Assembly: GCA_028554755.1 (NCBI GenBank)
Contig: JAPTOF010000015.1
Location: 10,024,501-10,088,500, forward strand
From: Cordia subcordata
Taxonomy: Eukaryota; Streptophyta; Magnoliopsida; Boraginales; Cordiaceae
Length of the DNA: 64,000 bases
Reading direction: 5' to 3'
A program made the position numbers and the translations under genes. Every line of letters starts with the position of its first letter. Position 1 is the stretch's first letter. The notes below the pieces were generated by a model. It was not told the origin of the DNA, made no database searches, and worked only from the letters and a program-made list of their open reading frames with translations. Of the stretch, positions 52,736 through 64,000 are shown piece after piece.

Positions 52736-53880
52736 TCAAGTCCTTGATCTTGACCGCTCCAAAAGGGAGGCAATCAACACCTCATACGGACCATCCCATC
52801 TTGACTTGAGCTTACCTGGAAAGAGCTTCAAATGTGAGTTAAACAACCAAACTTTATCAGAGGGAGAGAATGATTTCTTAAGAATGTATTTATCATGCAA
52901 TCTCTTTATCCTATCTTTATAAAGCTTAGCGTTCTCATATGCCTCAAATCCAAGCTCCTCCAACTTCGCTAGGTCTAGCTTCCTTTTCTCACCTGCTCTT
53001 GCCAAATCGAAGTTTAAGGCCTTGATGGCCTAATAAGCCCTTTGCTCAAATTCTACCTACAAGTGACAAGCTTTTCCATAAACCAATCTATACAGAGACA
53101 TACCAATGGGAGTTTTAAAGGCGGTATGGTAGGCCCACAAAGAATCATTCAACGTAATAGATCAATCTCTCCTATCGGGCTTAACGATTTTCTCTAAAAT
53201 GTGCTTGATCTCCCTATTGGACACCTCTACTTGTCCATTAGTTTGCGGGTGGTAAGGGGTAGCAACCTTATGGGTAACCGAATATCTTCTCAACAAGACC
53301 TCTAAAGTCCTATGGCAAAAATGCAAACCCTTATCACTAATCAAGACCCTAGGGACTCAAAATCTAGAGAAAATCTTCTCCTTAATGAATTTCACCACTA
53401 CCCTATGGTTATTAGTGCATGTAGGAATAGCCTCAACCCATTTGGACGCATAGTCTACAGCCACTAAAATGTATTGGTACCCAAAGGAAGATAGAAATGG
53501 ACCCATGAAATTTATAACCCAAACATCAAATAATTTACATGGAATAATAAGGGATAAAGGCATTATGTTTCTCCTAGAGATAGACTCGGATTGTTGACAT
53601 TTAACACACATTTACCAATAATCTTAGGCATCTCTAAAAAGAGTGGGCCAAAACAATCCACATTGTAAGACCTTTGTGGTGGTCTTCTTTCCACTAAAAT
53701 GTCTTCCACATCCCTCATCGTGACACATACTGAACACGCTCTTGAACTCGTCTTCGAGCACACACCAACAAATTAATTGATCCGCACACACCTTGAAAAG
53801 ATAGGGATCCTCCCAAAAGAAATGTCTCATTTGTGCTCGAAACCTGTCTCTCTCTCTCTTTTTTCCCAATGAGAGGGAAA
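52736..53880 (-). pseudogene. Athila integrase (zinc finger, core, C-terminal domain)
   Basis: Minus-strand order: zinc-binding part (FFWEDPYLFKVCADQLI, MCHDEGCGRHF, LQCGLFWPTLFRDA, CVKCQQS) at 53869-53590. The core follows with WVINFMGPF (first catalytic position Asn, not the usual Asp), [26 protein letters not shown] and [20 protein letters not shown] (53611-53165). The C-terminal domain AGEKRKLDLAKLEELGFEAY ... LFPGKLKSRWDGPYEV is at 53000-52770. There are several frameshifts and stops. Confidence 0.88.
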
Positions 53881-53950
53881 ATGCCCTGTGGCAAGATAAT
53901 TTACAATGTGAGCAAACCGTAATGTGTGATGAGAGATGGCAAATAATTGT

Positions 53951-55181
53951 TCATTGGAAAGCATACTTTAAATGCCCAGGAAGGAGTTTAAGCTCTAAAG
54001 ATGGGTTAGGCTTAACCAAGGGTGATTCAACCTTGTCATCATCAATGGGGACAACACTAGAATCAAGACTAGAAGGAATAACCTTAAGTGACTTATTAAT
54101 AATGGAATCCTCAACTAAAGAAGTGGAAGCTACACATTTTTGCTCTACGGTCCTCGCACTAAAGCTAGACAACAAATCCTCAAATTTTCTTAATTCTTCT
54201 CCATAAGTCATAGTTTTCTCTACAAAATCCTCGACACAAGAAGCAATAACATCCACTCTAAAGCACTCTTCTCCATTCTCTTCTCCTCCTACACTAGCCC
54301 TATTCACCGCGTCAGCAACCGTCATGGTGGACCTCAAATTCTCAAATTTTAGCTTTAATAACCCCGACCTACAATGAATAATGGCATCTGTAGTAGCAAG
54401 AAAGAGGAGACCTGAAAGAACAGGTATAAAATGTCCAGAATCATGACCAGGATCCATATCTAGTACTATGAAGTCAACAGGGTACACGAACTCACTTAGC
54501 TACACCATGATGTCCTCTACCACACCTCTAGGTTTATACTCGAATCTATCAGCTAGCGAAAGAGTAACATGTGTAGAGGACAACTCACATAGACCTAGTT
54601 GCTAATAGACGGAGTGGGGAATGAGATTCATACTAGACCTTAAATTTAACAAGGCATGATCAATCTGAGCCTCACAGATCGTACGAGGAATAATGAAAGC
54701 TCTGGGGTCACTCATCTTAGCTGAAAGGCCTAAAGTACAAATACTACTTAGTTTTTCTATAAACCTCACCTTCTTAAGAATGTTCAATGAAGTCAATAGG
54801 GTACATGAACTCACTTAGCTACACCATGATGTCCTCTACCACACCTCTAGGTCTATACTCGTATCTATCAGCTAGCTAAAGAGTAACATGTGTAGGGGAC
54901 AACTCACATAGACCTAGTTGCTAATAGACGGAGTGGGGAATGAGATTCATACTAGACCTTAAATTTAACAAGGCATGATCAATCTGAGCCTCACAGATCG
55001 TACAAGGAATGGTGAAAGCTCTAAGGTCACTCATCTTAGCTGAAAGGCCTAAAGTACAAATACTACTTAGTTTTTCTATAAGCCTCACCTTCTTAAGAAT
55101 GTTCAATGATCTACGCTTCTTTGTACATGGGTTCTTGAAGAACTTAGAATAGAAGGGAATGGAAAAGATTGCATCTATCAA
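53951..55181 (-). pseudogene. Athila gag end and protease with 319-bp tandem duplication; RT/RNase H absent
   Basis: From the right: 'FFKNPCTKKRRSLNILKKV' (gag/protease border), 'TICEAQIDHALLNLRSSMNL' where active Athila proteases have a D-L-G-A-S type site (here N-L-R-S-S), and 'MYPVDFIVLDMDPGH', 'HFIPVLSGLLFLATTDAII' at 54487. A 319-bp unit is repeated in tandem (54471-54789 and 54790-55108), doubling the protease-site segment. At the left end 'LELKLLPGHLKYAF', normally followed by reverse transcriptase, runs within about 70 bp into the integrase zinc-finger region. Confidence 0.8.
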
Positions 55182-55334
55182 GGAAAGATTAACCTTAAGG
55201 TCCTTAAGATGCTTTAGGATCTTGAAAAACCTAGAATCCTTCTTTCTAAAGAGGATGGGAAGGGAACTCTAGGTGCAACACCCCTAGACACATGAGAATC
55301 ATCAATGGGCTTTTTTCCCTCCCGATGTGGGCTA

Positions 55335-55853
55335 AAACAGTATGAGCTGGAAAAGGGCTTAAATAGTGTAGCATACGCGTCCAGCCAAGTGCCTTGGCTG
55401 GTCGATCAGCCTAGCCTTGAGGTTGACCGGCCCAAAGAGGGTTGCTTTATATTTTCGCTGGTCAACCAGCTCTGGAAGGGGGGTCGACTAGCCAGGTCAA
55501 AAGTTGGCCAATTTTCTTGGGTTGCGTCCATTTCATCCTGGTTGCTCTTTTCTTTGGCTAGTTGCATCCAAACACTTCTTTTAAGTTTCTCCCTTGTCCC
55601 GAACATCTCAAGCTGGACCTTTACATCAAGTTTCCATCAATTCAAGTCCCGAGCTTTGACCTATACTTTATCAAATATGAGAAATAAGCATGCATTAGTG
55701 CAGTGTTTGTCTTTAAACTCAACTATGTACATTTGATTACGCTTAAGCTTAACTTTAGTATATGTACTATACTAATGCATCTATTAAAGTTCAAAACACC
55801 TCTTAAACATAGGTAAATAATAACACAAACACAAACAAAAATACAACACATCA
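55335..55853 (-). repeat. Truncated 5' LTR (right) of the Athila element
   Basis: It matches only the outer ~475 bp of the left LTR (shared 'gtgcagcatacgcgtcca', 'tcccgagctttgacctacat'). It has an extra GTCGACTAGCCAGG-containing stretch near 55488. The inner 1.3 kb of this LTR is deleted. Confidence 0.8.
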
Positions 55854-56763
55854 ATATTCAACAATAAATAGCCAAAGATCTAGTATAATCCAACAACATA
55901 TTTACAAGATAAAGAGAAAAAACAAGAACTCTTCTAAATCTTGCTTCCAAATCTATACAAGCACTCCAAATCCTTGTTAGATACTTCAATGTTAGCTTGG
56001 TATAGGGTTTAAATGGTGGTTTTAGGTGTTAATTAAAGTGGGAAAATAGTTAGGGTTAATGGATGTGAGAGATTATTGGGTTCCTTCCCTCAAAATGAAC
56101 CAAAAACCCCTAAATATAGCCTTTTCGCTGCAAAAGTCGGTCATCGGGTTGGCCTCCCGGCCTAAATTTAAGTAAGACCGACCAAAATTGATTGCATTCT
56201 AGATAGGGTAGGTCTCTAAAGTTAGTCGGCCAACCCTGGGCACGGTGACTGGCCTTCAGCTGTATTGTTCATAACTTGCTCGTTTTGGTATCGATTCGCG
56301 CATGGTTTTTTCTATTGTCTCGTACCCTTTTTGGGGACTTGTAAAGCCATTTTTATTCATCTTTTCATGCCCATAAACATCTCTAAAAATTTTTCATGCT
56401 CTCTACGTCTTCAACCAAGCTCAATTTCGTCTCCCGAAACACACATTCTTGTTTGTGCTCGGTTGTGTCGTTCTTCGTCCAAGAGCTTCCAAATGGGATT
56501 TTCTTCATTTCTTCTCCTCCAAATCAACCTTATCTTGGCTCCTTGATTAAAGAAACATCATTTTAAGCTCAAGTCCTTCTCCCAAAATGCATCTAAAACA
56601 CAAAATAAGGCACTTAGTGTAGCATTTATGCGTTTTGACACCTATATGCACAAATACGACTAATAGTACACAAATGCAACCCTAAATGCACTTAATTATG
56701 CTAAAAATACCCTGAAAGTGTATGCAAACAATATATATAAACATACACAAATCACACACATCA
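55854..56763. mobile_element. Athila-type solo LTR inside the Copia LTR, right part
   Basis: Continuation of 48353-49413; it ends ...ACACACATCA at 56763, followed by the target duplication CAAAT and then the rest of the Copia LTR. It holds GGTCGG/GGCCAACC motifs at 56139-56255. Confidence 0.85.
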
Positions 56764-56768
56764 CAAAT

Positions 56769-58015
56769 TATCAAACACGTAGTGAGCAATATAACAAATA
56801 GGCTAGAGAGCAAGGGAAGAAAATAGTGCAAAACTGGTTTTTAGGTAGTTTGGCCTTACCTACATCCATGGCCTAAGTATACTTCCTTTAGGACTTCAAG
56901 CAACTCCACTAAAATACTTCTTCAAAAGCTGGTAAAGCACAAAGTAATCATACACCTCTTTGCTTCAAAGAACCCTAGTAACTCACCAAGGATTTCACCA
57001 CACTCTATCTTGCTACATATGTGTCTCACAAACAATCAAAAGCTTAAGAGTTTGCACAAGCAAAAATTGGAGAATGGGAAGAATTTTAGGGTTACAACTC
57101 TATGAAGAAGATATAGCAAAAGTAAGCTCTTATTTACTCAAAGATCTAACAACTTATAGCTGAATAGAGATGATTTCCAAGCTAAGAAAGTGTTTAAAAA
57201 TGGAGAAAAAGATTAGAAATTCTTTGCAAAATTTTTCAGGTGAAGATAATTAAATGGGGTGAAAAGTGGTTTAAATAGATAGCCAAAATGTATTGTTAAC
57301 AGTAAAAAAAATTTCAAATTTGGGCGCTGCCAAAAAATGGTCCGATTGCAAGTCTAGAATGTGTCCTTGACTTGCCCTTGTTTTATTGGGTTGGCCGATA
57401 GATACCCTGGCCAGCTGATCAACCAACTGAGGGCATTCGGCATACCTAGAAATCCGTTTTTCACCGCTGCAAGCATGTTTCCAAAAACTTCTTTGAAGAT
57501 ATAAGCTTTTGACAATGCAAGAAAGCTTCAAAGATGATTTTTAATCAAAAGTACAACCAATAACATGTTTGGCAAACCATTTTGAAGTATTTAAAGATTT
57601 TTCAAACAAAGATGCACTTCAAAAATGCTTTTCAAGCTCAACCAAGTTTAAAATCAAGTACACAAACAAGGCTCAATAAACCAAATCCATAAAGAGCTAT
57701 AAGTAGTTTATCCAAGGTTAAACACAAAGAGCTCATTGACACCCCTAATGTCGCCTCATCCCCTTCTTATATCTCTCTTTCATAAAACACACTAGATTCT
57801 TGAGTTCTTCTTCTCAACGTCCATGCAAGCTTCATTTAGATGAAAGATCTTTTGCCACAAGCATGCATCAATCCATTTCATATACATGCCTAACTAAGAT
57901 TGTAAACAAGGTAGCTCACAAGGTGTATATATTAGTAAGCATTCAATTTAAGCATACATGACAATTCACCATAATTTTCGTCATCAAAACATTTCAAAAC
58001 AATATAAAGCCAACA
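56769..58015 (-). repeat. 5' LTR of the Copia, right part
   Basis: It continues the LTR begun at 48254 and matches 39720-41051. It ends AAAGCCAACA; the CTAAC target duplication follows at 58016-58020. Confidence 0.9.
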
Positions 58016-58020
58016 CTAAC

Positions 58021-59166
58021 CATTAATTTTATTTTAGACTAAAGCAAGAATTAGTAATTTTAAGTCTAACTAGGTGCAACCCAGTTCTTTTAGAGGCTAG
58101 TATTTGACAATGGCAAAACATTAACTTTGTTCAGGCTAGCATTAACTATAGTCTTAAATGTGCAAAATGAGATTACATGACTAGATTACAAAATCATACA
58201 CAAAGACATGTAAAATAAAAGTCAAAAGCACTTATGAGAAAGTCATGCAAACACATGCCAAAATCCACGAATAAATGCATAAACCACAATACCCAATTTG
58301 TAAAATCCAAACCAAACCTGAGGCTTAAACTTCTAACGCAACATGTCAAAATTAAATCCCAAAACTAAAATTTCAGCTCAAATTCATCAAAAACAAGTTC
58401 TAAAGTATTTAGAGTCTAAATTCTTCCCCTCTTCTGCTTTTAGCTCAAATCCCAACTTTTGCTCCAATTTTTAGCTCCTAAAATTCCTCCAAAATGCTTG
58501 AAGTCCTGCAAAATTCAACCCCAAATTAGTTAAGTAATTAAAAACTAAAAGAAAGTAAATAAAAGAGATAGAAAAGAAAAGAAAATAAAATAAATTTTTG
58601 TTTTTTTTCCTTTCTTCCTTAGTCGAGAGAGCACAACTCTTTGTATTTATTTCTCATTCGACATTCTCCTGGCTTCTCTATGTTTTGTGTGTATTATCTT
58701 ATATGTGCACATGTGTGTGGTCTTGGCTAAATAGGATTAGGATAATTGGGTTATGTTTTAATGGGGTTAGTAGGCTGGTGTGGTTAATTAGGCTTAGGAT
58801 GTTGTTTTGGTTTTCTATAAAAGAGGGCCAAATGGACTTCTAATAAAAGGAAAAATGGGTTGTTGATAAGGGTTGAATAAAATTGGGCTTAAGAGGTATT
58901 AAGGGGCCGAGTGTGCCATTGGAGTTTGGTCTTTTGGGGTTCTTTTTATTTCTTTTTCTTTCTTTTTTGTTTGTCTTTTCTTTCTACCTAAAACAAAACA
59001 TCAATAAAATTAAAATTCAATTATATAAAATAAAAAAATTCCAATTAATGAAATATGTAAAGTAAAATAAATAAAATGAAGCAATAATAAATAAAGAAGA
59101 AAATAGAAAGCTAAAAGACAGAAAAATGACAACAAAAAGTAAAAAAAAATATTACTACTATAATAG

Positions 59167-59213
<47 letters not shown>

Positions 59214-59603
59214 TAATAATAATAGTAGTGTTAGAAATAAAGAACTAATAGAAAAGTAATGCTAAAAGATTAGTAATAAATAATATAATAAAAGAAAAGA
59301 AAATCAAACAATAAAAATATATACTAATATACTATTTTACTAGTACTAAACTATAAAAAATATATTATAATATAATAATATATAAAATATTAACAAATAG
59401 CAAGAAAACATATTAGAAAAGATTAAGCAAAAATAAAGATGACAAATAAAACTAAAAATGGTAAAAAAAACTGTTAAATTAGCTAAAACACTAAAAATGC
59501 AAGAAAACAATAAAACTTAACAAATAGCCAAAGAAAACACATGCTAAACATTCAAATTAATTCACAAAAGCTCAAGATAACACCTGAAAACGCACACACA
59601 TCA
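58021..59603. mobile_element. Athila-type solo LTR, right part (outermost level)
   Basis: Continuation of 39142-39620, ending CGCACACACATCA at 59603, the same end type as the LTR at 56763. It includes an AT-rich low-complexity part with an (AAT)n tract. I see no 5-bp target duplication (flanks CCGGA and ACATC). Confidence 0.65.
59167..59230 (+). repeat. (AAT)n microsatellite
   Basis: About 20 near-perfect AAT units inside the outermost LTR. Confidence 0.95.
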
Positions 59604-62600
59604 ACATCTCCATATAAGCGCAATATATAGATTGTATACATGAATTTACAGTATGATAATAATAATTCTAAAGATAATGGAAGCGCGTACCTGTTTGAGC
59701 TATTATTGTGGAAAATAACTGTCAACCAGTTAAGGTTAATAACTTCCTCTCCCTACTCTGTTCAAGATTAACAGATATCTATGGGAAATAAACTATTAGG
59801 GTTAAGAGTGAAAGAGGAAACCTAACCTATTTTGGCTATTTATAATGTATTCTGAAAGTTCTACCCATAAATGACTTTATCGGAATATATGAGTTTACGT
59901 ACAAAAGAACCATATAGATTTATGTGGTGGACTTAAACCAATATGATCACAAAGCCAACTTATGAATTAGATATTTAGCCTATTTTTATAAAACCAAAAA
60001 TAATTAACGGTAGCATTCTTTAAAGAGAAATATTCCAAGAGTCTCCCGCTTGGGCAACGTTAATTGTTTTATTTATTTTCAAAAAATTTTGAGAAAAATA
60101 ATTGTCAAGCTAAATAGGAAAACATAATATGGCCAAAGTTTAAAATATTCTAATTCACAAGATCATACCTCGAGCATAAATCTAGACCAACAAAATTGGT
60201 AAATATCAGATCATGGCAGTCATAGTGTTCTATAGTGGTACAAGACTTTCCATGGTTGCACATGTCATCAAACCCTATTGTCATGGACCAAACATACGAC
60301 AACATAGCAAGAAATTAGCACCAATATGTGAGCAAATGTGTTATTTCTTTGTCAGTCCACCACATGATTTCTCCAAAATGGCACTTAGGAGCTGGAGAAA
60401 TCCATTATCCTTATCCTCATAAAATAGCAATCAATAGACTAGAGGAAAGAATTCAGATCTCCAACCAAATAGTGTCCTTATAGAGATATTAAACTCAATA
60501 GATGATCTTGTCACAATGGACGTCAAATACAAGATCCTCAACAAAACACAAATGTGAGTAATCACAATAGATCAATTATGTTATAAACATAAAACAACAT
60601 GCTATTGCATGAATGATCAATATGCAACAAAACATATAATAATGGAAATATCCAATAATATATGATAATATAAAACTCCCACTAATAAATAACATCAAAA
60701 GACTGTGAAATACTCATATTTTCAATATGTTTCACTTAGACTATGGGTCCAAGACCCTTGGTCTGAAGGTCAGCCAATATGTAATTAGTGACAATTTGTT
60801 TTATATGAATGTCACCACTTTTGCCAGGATTTTTGACTACCAAGAATTTGATATTCATATCCTTGCAAGCTTCAGTACTCTTTCTATTCTTCAAGAATAA
60901 AACAACTCTTTTGTCACCATAGATCTTAATAGGTCTAATAATAAAATTTATAATTCTCAAATCAAATATCATGTTCTCAAGCCACATAGCATGAGATGCA
61001 GCTTCATAACAAGCCACAAACTTTGCCTGCATAGTCAAAGTGCTTATAAGTTGCTGGTTAGCACTCTTCCAAGATATTGCCCCTCTAGCTAATGTAAGAT
61101 ATACCCAAAAGTAGATTCTTAACCATTTGAATACCTAATATGGTCAAGGTCAGAAATATCCAACTAATTCAATAGGATCTACTTTATGGTAAACAAGCAT
61201 ATGGTTTTTTTTTCTTTTTTTTGGTCTTTTGTAGGTATCTTATTACCTAATTAGCAATAACTCAATAATCCCTTCCATGATTTGTCTAGTATCAACCAAG
61301 AACTCTTACCGCAAATGAGATATCAAGTCTAGTGCATACTTAAGCATACATCAAACTCCTAACAATACTAGTATAAAGTATATCTTTCACAGAATTCCTC
61401 TCTATAGTTGTTTGAAGACATTGCTTTGAGCCGAGTTGATCATCTCTGACAACAGGGGTATCACATGGTTTACAATTCTCCATATTAAACTGTTTGAGAA
61501 TTTAATCAATGTAAGCCTATTGTGAATTACCTAAAATTCCAAGAGACCTATCTCAACAAATTTGTATATCAAGAACAAAAGAAGTCTTTCCAAGATCTTT
61601 TATATCAAAAGGCTAAGATAAATATTATTTAATCTCATGGAGCATACGTAGGTTATATGTAGCTAGCAAAATATCATCAACATACAATTTTAGGAAGATA
61701 AATTTAATCCCACTAATCTTGAAGTATATGCATTGATCAACATTATTTTCCTCAAAATCATATGTTATTGATGTAACTTCCAAATGAAAAATGTGCAACA
61801 AGAGGCATTATGATCCTAAAAGAATCTCTTTTAATCTTGAAGGCCCATTAACAACCAATAAGCTTAAACTAGACTCCCTTCCCAAGCAAAGTTCAAAAGG
61901 AGTTTTAAGGATAAATTTGCTAGCAACACGGTTAAGTGTATAACAATCAGTTTAATGGCTTCACCTCAAAGGTACTTTAGTAGATTAGTAACACTCAAAA
62001 TGCTCCTCATTATATCCTCAAGGGTCGTCTTTTGATCACACCATTTTGTTCAAGCTACCAGTCATGACATATTGGCCAATAATCCCACAAACATGTAAGC
62101 ACTTGGCAAACAATCCTATATGCTACCAGAGACCCCATAGTACTCATATCAATGGTCAGATCTTACAATTTTAATAACCTTTCCAAGTTGTCTTTCTTCC
62201 TTGGTCTTAAAATTTTTCAATTTTTCAATAGCTTTAGACTTTTCTTTAATCAAATATAGATATTCATAACGAGAAAAGTCATCAATAAATGTAATGAAAT
62301 ATTTATTACCACACAATGTAATAGAATAAGAGCCACTAATATCTGTGTGTATTTACGGTAGCATATTTCTTTCTAATTTTAGTAAGATTGCCACTTATGC
62401 ACTAACACAAGTTTCAAGATCATCAAAATTTCGATAAGGTAGAATGTTACTTCTAATCAGTCTTTCAACTCCTTCCCTACGAATATGACCTAACCTTTTA
62501 TACTATAGTAAAGAAGAAGTTTATTTAGTTAAACTTACTTTTGGAAGCAAAATTTTTAGCCTAAAAAGAGTCATAACATTTTCTAGAAACAAACTCAATT

Positions 62601-64000
62601 GATATAAATCATTTGATAAAACACATTCACCAACAATTTTGGAATTGAAAAATAATTGTGCTTTGTCGTTACTAAAGTTAATCCATAACCAATTTTGTCT
62701 AAAACATAAATAGAGATAAGTTCCATCTAAAAGATGGCACAAGGAAAATATTTCCAAACCAAGTCTAAAACTAGTTTTTAAACATAAACTAACAAACCCT
62801 ATATCTTCTACTCTAACAATGACATTATTCCCAACCGTGATCATAAACTCTAATTCAATCGGTCTTCATCTACTTTCTTTTCTCTAATCAAGATTTGGAC
62901 TTAGTGCAATAAGCTTTCTTGTGCCTTTTTCCTTGCAGAAGTAAGTATTCTTTTCAAATTTAGTGGTAGCAGATTTTGAACCTTTTAAATTGTGATTTCT
63001 GTCTCAATTCTAACCCTTACCACCTTTTTTAGAACCCTAGCCTCTCTTGTAAGCATGACCCTTAGAAATTGAGATATTGACCTTCTTAAAATGTGACATT
63101 AGGTCAAAAACAAGCAATGCATTCTCAAGGCTTTCACTCTTGATTTTGTTTCCCTCAGTAGCATAATGGGTCAAGTCATCAATAATCCAAGATTCCTTGG
63201 TATCTCTCTCTTATAGCTATTAAGAATTCTTTAACATCCTCGATTTTAGAAAAACCACTCAATAAATGTTTAGTTATGGTCCTCTTTATAGTCATCAAGG
63301 CAAGATAGTTGGACCTTTCCTATTGTTGGTAATATTTCCTTTTCTTTATCACTACTTTTATCAACCAAACTGACATATGTATCAAAATGTAAGGCTAAGT
63401 CAATATCAGCTTTACTTAGATAAAATTCAATGTCCGCTTTCCATTTCATAATGTTTTGTCCATTCAGGACTTCAACCGTAGTGATAGCATTGTTCAAAGC
63501 AAAAGAAACAATTCAAGAAAAGAATACAATATCAGCAAACATTATGTGTACATGCTATATTTCAAAAATAAGTATTATAAACAAAAGTGTCCAAACACAT
63601 CGTCTTTATATCCACCTTTGGGTAGATAATTCAACATGTAAATAGGTATTCTTTTAACATAAAGTAATATATATAAGATCACCCCACTAAAAGAAAAGTC
63701 AACCACCATTGGGCGATTGAGCTCCCTAATAGTATCATAATCTTTGTCCATACTTTATGTTTATACTATCAAGCAACCACATAATGATCTCCTTTAGGAG
63801 AACATTGCATACTTTACCATGGTAGTTTCCCAAACAAAATGAGAAAAGCCATAGATTTAATTGAGTAAATCACTTTGGTGAATCTACCAACTTAAATCTA
63901 TGTTGTCAACTCTTTGGGAAAAATTAATGTTTAATTTAATCACAAAATACTATGTATGCACTTGATCACACAATATGAAACACTTCAATGTGACGTATCT
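59604..64000 (-). mobile_element. Second, decayed Copia element, running off the window
   Basis: Minus-strand order: leader and gag start at the right, pol, then 3' LTR at the left. The probable 3' LTR is about 59604-60670 (its minus-strand text includes GCCCAAGCGGGAGACTC and ends near 'ATATATTGCGCTTAT'). A polypurine tract TTAGTGGGAGTTTTA sits at 60671-60685. It is unrelated in LTR sequence to the Copia at 39621. The 5' LTR is not recognisable within the window, and the left end abuts the Athila-type LTR. Confidence 0.75.
60736..63520 (-). pseudogene. gag-pol of the second Copia, heavily broken
   Basis: The gag start is at 63497 ('TVEVLNGQNIMKWKADIEF', then 'LSKADIDLAL'). The region 62521-62844 covers part of the protease/pre-integrase segment. 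RT is seen around 61690-61240, with LYVDDILLATYNL near 61660-61695 and 'FDIKDLGKTSFVLDIQI' after it. RNase H ends in 'FLVVKNPGKSGDIHIKQI' and 'ILADLQTKGLGPIV' at 60741. Stops and indels occur throughout and no domain has a full open frame. Confidence 0.75.

Larger units (their letters stand above)
49414..55853 (-). mobile_element. Rearranged Athila/Tat-lineage Gypsy element (innermost level)
   Basis: Left LTR 49414-51251 (3' LTR on the minus strand) begins TGATGTG and ends CACATCA. The right LTR survives only as 55335-55853. Minus-strand order of what is left: end of gag, protease (duplicated), a spacer, integrase zinc finger and core, integrase C-terminus, 3' non-coding region with polypurine tract. 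Most of gag, the primer site, about 1.3 kb of the 5' LTR and all of RT/RNase H are missing. Integrase C-terminus and polypurine tract are of the Athila type. Confidence 0.85.
39621..58015 (-). mobile_element. Sirevirus-like Copia retrotransposon, about 9.98 kb without nested insertions
   Basis: Outer ends are TGTGGGAGGC (39621) and ...AAAGCCAACA (58015), with a perfect 5-bp target duplication CTAAC at 39616-39620 and 58016-58020. On the minus strand the order is: 5' LTR (right; split by a nested 8.4-kb insertion), gag, protease, integrase, RT, RNase H, an extra ORF, then 3' LTR (left). Long LTRs (about 1.4 kb), total length near 10 kb and an extra ORF between RNase H and the 3' LTR fit the Sirevirus/Maximus group. 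All frames contain stops, so it cannot act on its own. Confidence 0.9.

Overview
The window is nuclear DNA of a flowering plant, most likely a eudicot. The evidence is spliced genes with GT-AG introns, plant-type protein families, AT-rich intergenic sequence and a heavy load of Copia, Gypsy/Athila, LINE, hAT and CACTA elements. The species cannot be named from the sequence alone; no bacterial, organellar or viral genome features were seen.

Only three ordinary genes are well supported. (1) 3420-6488 (+): an intronless EFL1-type GTPase (cytoplasmic 60S ribosome maturation, release of the anti-association factor eIF6) of 1022 residues. (2) 14493-20211 (-): a six-exon gamma-glutamyltransferase of 587 residues with signal peptide and catalytic Thr. 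(3) 32809-34848 (+): a two-exon A-type cytochrome P450 of 497 residues, closest by eye to CYP736A. All three look intact. They have no obvious functional link; they are genes in a repeat-rich landscape.

Layout. 1-1230: LTR of a Sirevirus-like Copia family. 1231-3419: AT-rich spacer and EFL1 leader with two telo-boxes. 6489-8600: 3' flank with local tandem repeats. 8780-11333: a LINE with a twin-priming inversion at its 5' end and a 950-bp hAT element inserted in it. 11334-14492: spacer with a foldback and small MITEs. 14493-20211: GGT gene. 20212-30770: the GGT upstream region, repeatedly duplicated, with a 'ghost' second copy of GGT intron 1/upstream sequence that has lost exon 1, and a non-autonomous LTR element whose 3' LTR was hit by another hAT element. 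31233-36705: CACTA-type MITEs and two large foldbacks packed round the P450. 36706-39086: LINE ORF1 relic.

The most striking structure is 39142-59603, a four-level nest of retroelements: an Athila-type solo LTR (39142-39620 plus 58021-59603) was entered by a Sirevirus-like Copia (39621-58015, target duplication CTAAC). The right-hand (5') LTR of that Copia was entered by a second Athila-type solo LTR (48353-49413 plus 55854-56763, target duplication CAAAT), which in turn holds a rearranged Athila element (49414-55853) lacking reverse transcriptase/RNase H. 59604-64000 is a further decayed Copia on the minus strand. I found no sign of a novel host system such as a defence or biosynthetic cluster; the interest lies in transposon archaeology and in how it has remodelled the GGT and P450 loci.
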